The notes beneath the pieces are model-generated. The model was not told the DNA's origin. It did no database searches and saw only the letters and a program-made list of their open reading frames with translations. This document shows, piece after piece, positions 19,563-23,450 of a stretch of DNA of 23,450 nt. The position numbers and the translations under genes were made by a program. This DNA is from Lingula anatina (taxonomy: Eukaryota; Brachiopoda; Lingulata; Lingulida; Lingulidae): assembly GCF_001039355.2 (NCBI RefSeq), contig NW_019775483.1, positions 345,361-368,810 of the forward strand, read 5' to 3'. Positions within the stretch are counted from its first letter, which is position 1, and every line of letters begins with the position of its first letter.

Positions 19563-20782
19563 GTAAGCAAAACACGTGCTGTCCAGCACTATGCAAGGAT
19601 CAGGTGAAATTTCAGCCTCATCACTTATACTCAGGTCATCAATTTCAGAGCTTTTTTATTAAGGTGGTCCCAGTGACCTTGGCAGTACCACTGTAGGTCA
19701 AGGTGGTCATTTTATCAACTGACCCATTAACTGGCCTTGAGTTTCATATTTGGCCTAAGTTCACCCCTAGCTGTCTCAGGTGATCAAAATCACAAATTTA
19801 AGACACACAGATGCATATGATTCCTTGCAATTGCATATGATCTATCTTTTGGTTTTTTGTTGACAACTCTGAGAAAATTATTAATGGAAAAAAGGCTAGC
19901 AATGTAAAAAAGTCGAGTCAAATCATATCAAAATGCATTTTCAATTGAAACGTTTGTAAGGGGCCTGACAGCTTGTATGTGAATCATTCATTGTTATTAA
20001 ATTCAAAATCTCTTGGTTGACAGAGATGGTAATACAAGCCATACGCCAGCAACAGGAGTGGGTTTCATGCAGTCATCACATATACAAGACAGAGACAGAA
20101 ATTATCGTCCATCATCATGAAAGGTACTTTACAGTGGACACTATTAATAACAAAAGTTTTTGATTTAGAACTCATATGTGTACATTAGTACCTTCCCATC
20201 CACCAATAAGAATCATGTATCATGCAGATCCCTCATTTATTTGATGATTTGCCTTGCTCATTTTTCCTGTAAAATCATTTGGAAACCTCATGCAGAGCCT
20301 AATGATCATTTACATAGTATTAAGACTGTATTTATACCAACAGGACACAAAGGTTTCAATATAAATGTATGGAACCATATGTAATTGAAAGTCCAACATG
20401 AAAAGGGTATTCTTAACTACTGTATGATAAAAACATTAAAATCTAAAAATGATCGCATAATTTTAAAGAAGTTCTTATGGCTGAAAGTTTTCCTTTTTTT
20501 TTTTTAAATTTACTTTATGTAATTTGCTATTACCTTTTATCTTGAGACAAGATGGGAGTTGCCCTAATTACCCTCTACCCCCTTTTCTTACCCATTTCTT
20601 TCTTTTTCATATGAAGTATGAGAGTATCAAACCCCCCCATCCCCAGCTAAGATTGCATGCTACAAACAATAAAAGTTAAGACACACGCACGTCATCCCCT
20701 CGCTTAATTTGTGTGCGGTAGGACTTTTCTTGTGATGAATGAACTCTCTGACTCAGTTTAACCGACTATTTTCTTCCATCTG

Positions 20783-20828
20783 ACCACAGAACTCACCTTA
20801 ATAAACATCTACTGTGGTTTTCTGTGGT
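20783..20828. promoter_or_regulatory. Three RUNX-type core sites
   Basis: ACCACA (20783-20788, reverse of TGTGGT) and TGTGGT at 20813-20818 and 20823-20828 lie within 46 bases. TGTGGT is the RUNX core. The close triplet is suggestive only. Confidence 0.25.
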
Positions 20829-21655
20829 TTCACAGTCATTAAAATATCATAGGTCCCATATATATATAGGACAGGCACCATCTCATTATAGTTGCAGTGC
20901 TGAAAAAGAATTTTTGCTCCAAAGCGACTTTCTCTAATGATGAGACTACATCATTATATAGCATCTATATATATCAATCTTCAAGTTTATCATACAGTTA
21001 ATTTGTCATCAATTGCAATATTGCTGTTTTTTTTTTTTCATCTTTTAAGAAGGCGAATTACTATAATTTTGAAAAAAAAAAGGTCACCAAGAGCACTAAT
21101 GTCCTTCACAACCCCTCGATAATAACAATCAGGCAAGGATGCTGATTTGTATAGTGGCCACATGTGTCTGCATGTGCAATCACATCCATCAATTTATCTA
21201 TCAGTCTATACATCTCAAACCTCTCGTATCAAAGTTACTAATCTTCATAGCAACTGTCGAGGGCCAGAATTGTGTGCTCTGGAAGATACCAGGTTACGGA
21301 CATATTTGACCTGTCTTCATCTTTTCTGCATGTCATAACATATTAAGGAAGAAAGGGAGGAAGAGGGAGGTACATATATACATGTATATAATGGTACATT
21401 CACAAAGCTAAACACACTTTTTGTAATAGTATTGTGTTTGATATAGTATTGGGATTGGTCATAACTCCCAAGTTCCATTCACAAAATTTTCTGTTCATTT
21501 CACCATCGGATCCATCCTGCAGTATGTGACACACATGGCCAAGCTGGTTACTCCTTTCGCTCCCCCCCTCATTTCTCTGCAGCAATCAGCGACTTCCTAA
21601 TAGGCATTACTATAATATGGAACTCAATCTTCAAGCAGATTAACTGTCCTTTCAG

Positions 21656-21767
21656 TACTGTGAACTTGATTTCAGTGGAACTGCCAAAGCAGCCAAAACC
21701 AAAAATTGGTTTGGCATCTACTGTGCCCTTGAGGCAGACTATGATGACTACGTCCTCTTCCTGCTCA
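21656..21767 (+). other. Candidate exon in the duplicated block (copy 1)
   Basis: A strong acceptor (TTAACTGTCCTTTCAG, AG at 21654-21655) opens a frame of 48 codons to TAA at 21800. A donor-like CTCA|GTGACA at 21768 would end it after 37 codons. The reading begins YCELDFSGTAKAAKTK and continues with NWFGIYCALEADYDDYV. Aromatic and acidic residues and synonymous-looking codon choice suggest real coding. The frame at 21660-21980 overlaps it in a different phase and is open partly through the N. An identical copy is at 22036-22147. The protein family is not recognised. Confidence 0.35.
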
Positions 21768-22035
21768 GTGACAGCAGCATATTCTTATTTCATTTCAGAT
21801 AATTATGTCTTTGGGGCTAAGTGNAGTATTGGGATTGGTCATAACTCCCAAGTTCCATTCACAAAATTTTCTGTTCATTTCACCATCGGATCCATCCTGC
21901 AGTATGTGACACACATGGCCAAGCTGGTTACTCCTTTCGCTCCCCCCCTCATTTCTCTGCAGCAATCAGCGACTTCCTAATAGGCATTACTATAATATGG
22001 AACTCAATCTTCAAGCAGATTAACTGTCCTTTCAG

Positions 22036-22147
22036 TACTGTGAACTTGATTTCAGTGGAACTGCCAAAGCAGCCAAAACCAAAAATTGGTTTGGCATCTA
22101 CTGTGCCCTTGAGGCAGACTATGATGACTACGTCCTCTTCCTGCTCA
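22036..22147 (+). other. Second copy of the candidate exon
   Basis: Identical to 21656-21767, offset by 380 bases, with the same acceptor and donor. If the duplication is an assembly artefact, only one copy exists in the genome. Confidence 0.3.
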
Positions 22148-22203
22148 GTGACAGCAGCATATTCTTATTTCATTTCAGATAATTATGTCTTTGGGGCTAA
22201 GTG

Positions 22204-23450
22204 AACCTTTTTTTCTTCTAAATTTAATATTCTTACTTGTGAGAGTAACTCACAGATGATACACTGTTGGAAGCCATTAATTATTATTGTTGGCTGCTCC
22301 ACATTTTTTTCAAAATGGAAAATTTCATCCATTTTTTTATTGTTAGCCACTTCTGTTAGACCTAATAAGGGATCAAAATAGGACTCAAAATACAGTAGGG
22401 AGTAACGCCTTTGTAGATAACTTCTACAACTAAGTCATTACTTTCTAATCAGCCCCAATTTCAACCTGATTAAACAAAAATAAGTATTTTGAAAAACTGT
22501 TCTCCAACAAAATGAGTGATCTAAGATTAACTTTAATTATTCATAATTAAGAAATAGTTTCATGTCGCAACCAAAACCCAAGTACACCTTTACAGAACCT
22601 CTATATCTCCAGTTGATTTAAATATAATGGAGTACAGAAATAGACTGCATTCCATTGATTGCACTTTAGCCAGAATCTTCCAAAGAGTTAGGGTGCATTC
22701 CCAGAGATTTAGATCGATCCAGAGATTTAGATTCAGATCAACGCAACTCCCTGGGGATTCATGCTAAATTGCAGTCAGCCGAGCACGCACCATAGTTAAT
22801 TACCCCCTTACAGCTTTTAGTAGGCGGGACAGATGCTTAAGCCGGCTAAGCTGACAGTAATCTAGTGAGACTCCCCACAGGGATAGATCGATCTAAAATC
22901 TATGGGAATGGGGTCTTAGACTGACTCAGCTAATATGATGTGTAAATTTGAATGGATCCAGATTCAGACGTTCTGTAAAACTGTGTGGAAACTGCACTTA
23001 AACTGCTGATAATTGCATGTGGTAGTAAAGGAGTCCTGATACAAGTATTGTGAAAGACCATTACACAAGAAATTTAACTAGTTCTGAAAAAGTTATCATT
23101 TGGTCAATCTCCAGTCCAGCAGTGGGCAATAAAATGAATGCAACGTGACGATATGGAAGCAGCATATACTAGCTGATGACATCAAGTAGACTGAACCAGA
23201 ACTTGTTTCAATGTTGTATCCATGTGAGCACATTTCTGATGTCTTTCCTCTTTACTTAAGACATCCCATTTTATATTGGAACCAAATATAATTCATTCTG
23301 ACAATAACAAGACATTTGATGGTTAGGTGACTGATGCTCTGGTGGCAAAATAAAGATGTTACAGACAGACAAATTGGTAAAAACACTGCTTCAATGTATA
23401 ACATTGCATGACATTTCAGATTTGCCAACTTCACGCGTGCATAAATGTGT
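22204..23450. other. Intergenic or intronic, foldback element only
   Basis: AT-rich with the foldback element at 22697-22909 and no supportable exon. The minus-strand frame at 23252-23434 has no recognisable features. Confidence 0.4.
22697..22909. mobile_element. Foldback MITE-like element, copy 2
   Basis: The left end reads ATTCCCAGAGATTTAGATCG and the right end is its imperfect complement (CGATCTAAAATCTATGGGAAT), with inner matches around GGGGA and TGCAGTCAGC / GCTGACAGTAAT. The left arm has an internal duplication of GATCGATC/AGATTTAG. Arm motifs ATTCCCA, AGA, GATC, AAC, GGGGA, GCT and ATTGCA.TCAG occur in the same order as in the element at 15830-16067, so the two look like diverged members of one family. 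No coding capacity; no clear target-site duplication. Confidence 0.65.

Larger units (their letters stand above)
17902..21444. other. Intergenic or intronic, candidate exon and repeats only
   Basis: No complete gene. It holds the G-rich tract at 18627-18683, a microsatellite at 18988-19020, the candidate exon at 19509-19562 and three RUNX-type sites at 20783-20828. Open frames at 17894-18094 (-) and 18110-18376 (+) are unrecognised and not called. Confidence 0.4.
21445..22203. repeat. Exact 379-bp tandem duplication around a single N
   Basis: Bases 21445-21823 and 21825-22203 appear identical line by line, with one N at 21824 between them. In the second copy the base after the repeat unit is A (22204), where the first copy has the N. 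This is what results when two contigs sharing an unmerged overlap are joined with a one-base gap. A real recent tandem duplication is the less likely alternative. Confidence 0.85.

Noticed and set aside
20853-20872. Near-palindrome GTCCC-(AT)n-GGAC as an SRF CArG box
   Set aside because: The AT core is too long for a CArG box; best seen as a short TA run.
1-23450. tRNA, rRNA, CRISPR or bacterial-type operons
   Set aside because: No tRNA B-box or cloverleaf, no rRNA sequence, no regularly spaced repeats and no Shine-Dalgarno-led gene series were seen.

Overview
The window looks like nuclear DNA of an animal, probably a marine invertebrate. Genes are split by GT-AG introns, the flanks are AT-rich with many homopolymer and AATA-type microsatellites, and the one complete gene is a very conserved animal kinase. 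I cannot name the species. A slow-evolving deuterostome (such as an echinoderm) or a mollusc-like animal would fit, but that is a guess.

Left end (1-2160, + strand): the last two recognisable coding exons of a gene whose 5' part lies outside the window. They encode a C-terminal tail of about 236 residues with about 18 tyrosines, many in SH2- or sorting-type contexts (YLNL, YTEI, YQFL), ending in two copies of an HDYFVLE motif. This reads as the cytoplasmic tail of a membrane receptor, but no receptor domain is visible. Two close AATAAA signals at 2127-2156 probably end this gene.

Centre-left (about 2990-8100, + strand): a DYRK2-type dual-specificity kinase gene. A compact promoter-like block (AP-1, inverted CCAAT, CRE, CCAAT, octamer sites) and a 10-codon upstream ORF precede an intronless 547-residue coding sequence (3368-5011). 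A long AT-rich presumed 3' UTR follows, with five Pumilio-type UGUANAUA/U elements and a plausible poly(A) signal at 8077.

Right two thirds (about 8100-23450): no confident gene. It holds homopolymer and G-rich tracts, a foldback minisatellite at about 9271-9420, and two related foldback MITE-like elements (15830-16067 and 22697-22909). There is also a perfect palindrome next to a cluster of TTAATTAA sites, and an exact 379-bp tandem duplication around a single N (21445-22203) that is most likely an assembly join. Several short segments have good splice-site context and protein-like reading frames (12042-12083, 15553-15583, 19509-19562 and 21656-21767 on +; 12389-12446 on -). They may be exons of one or more unseen genes, but each is only a candidate.

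No tRNA, rRNA, CRISPR array or complete transposase was seen. The receptor-like gene and the kinase gene are head-to-tail, and nothing in the sequence shows that they work together.
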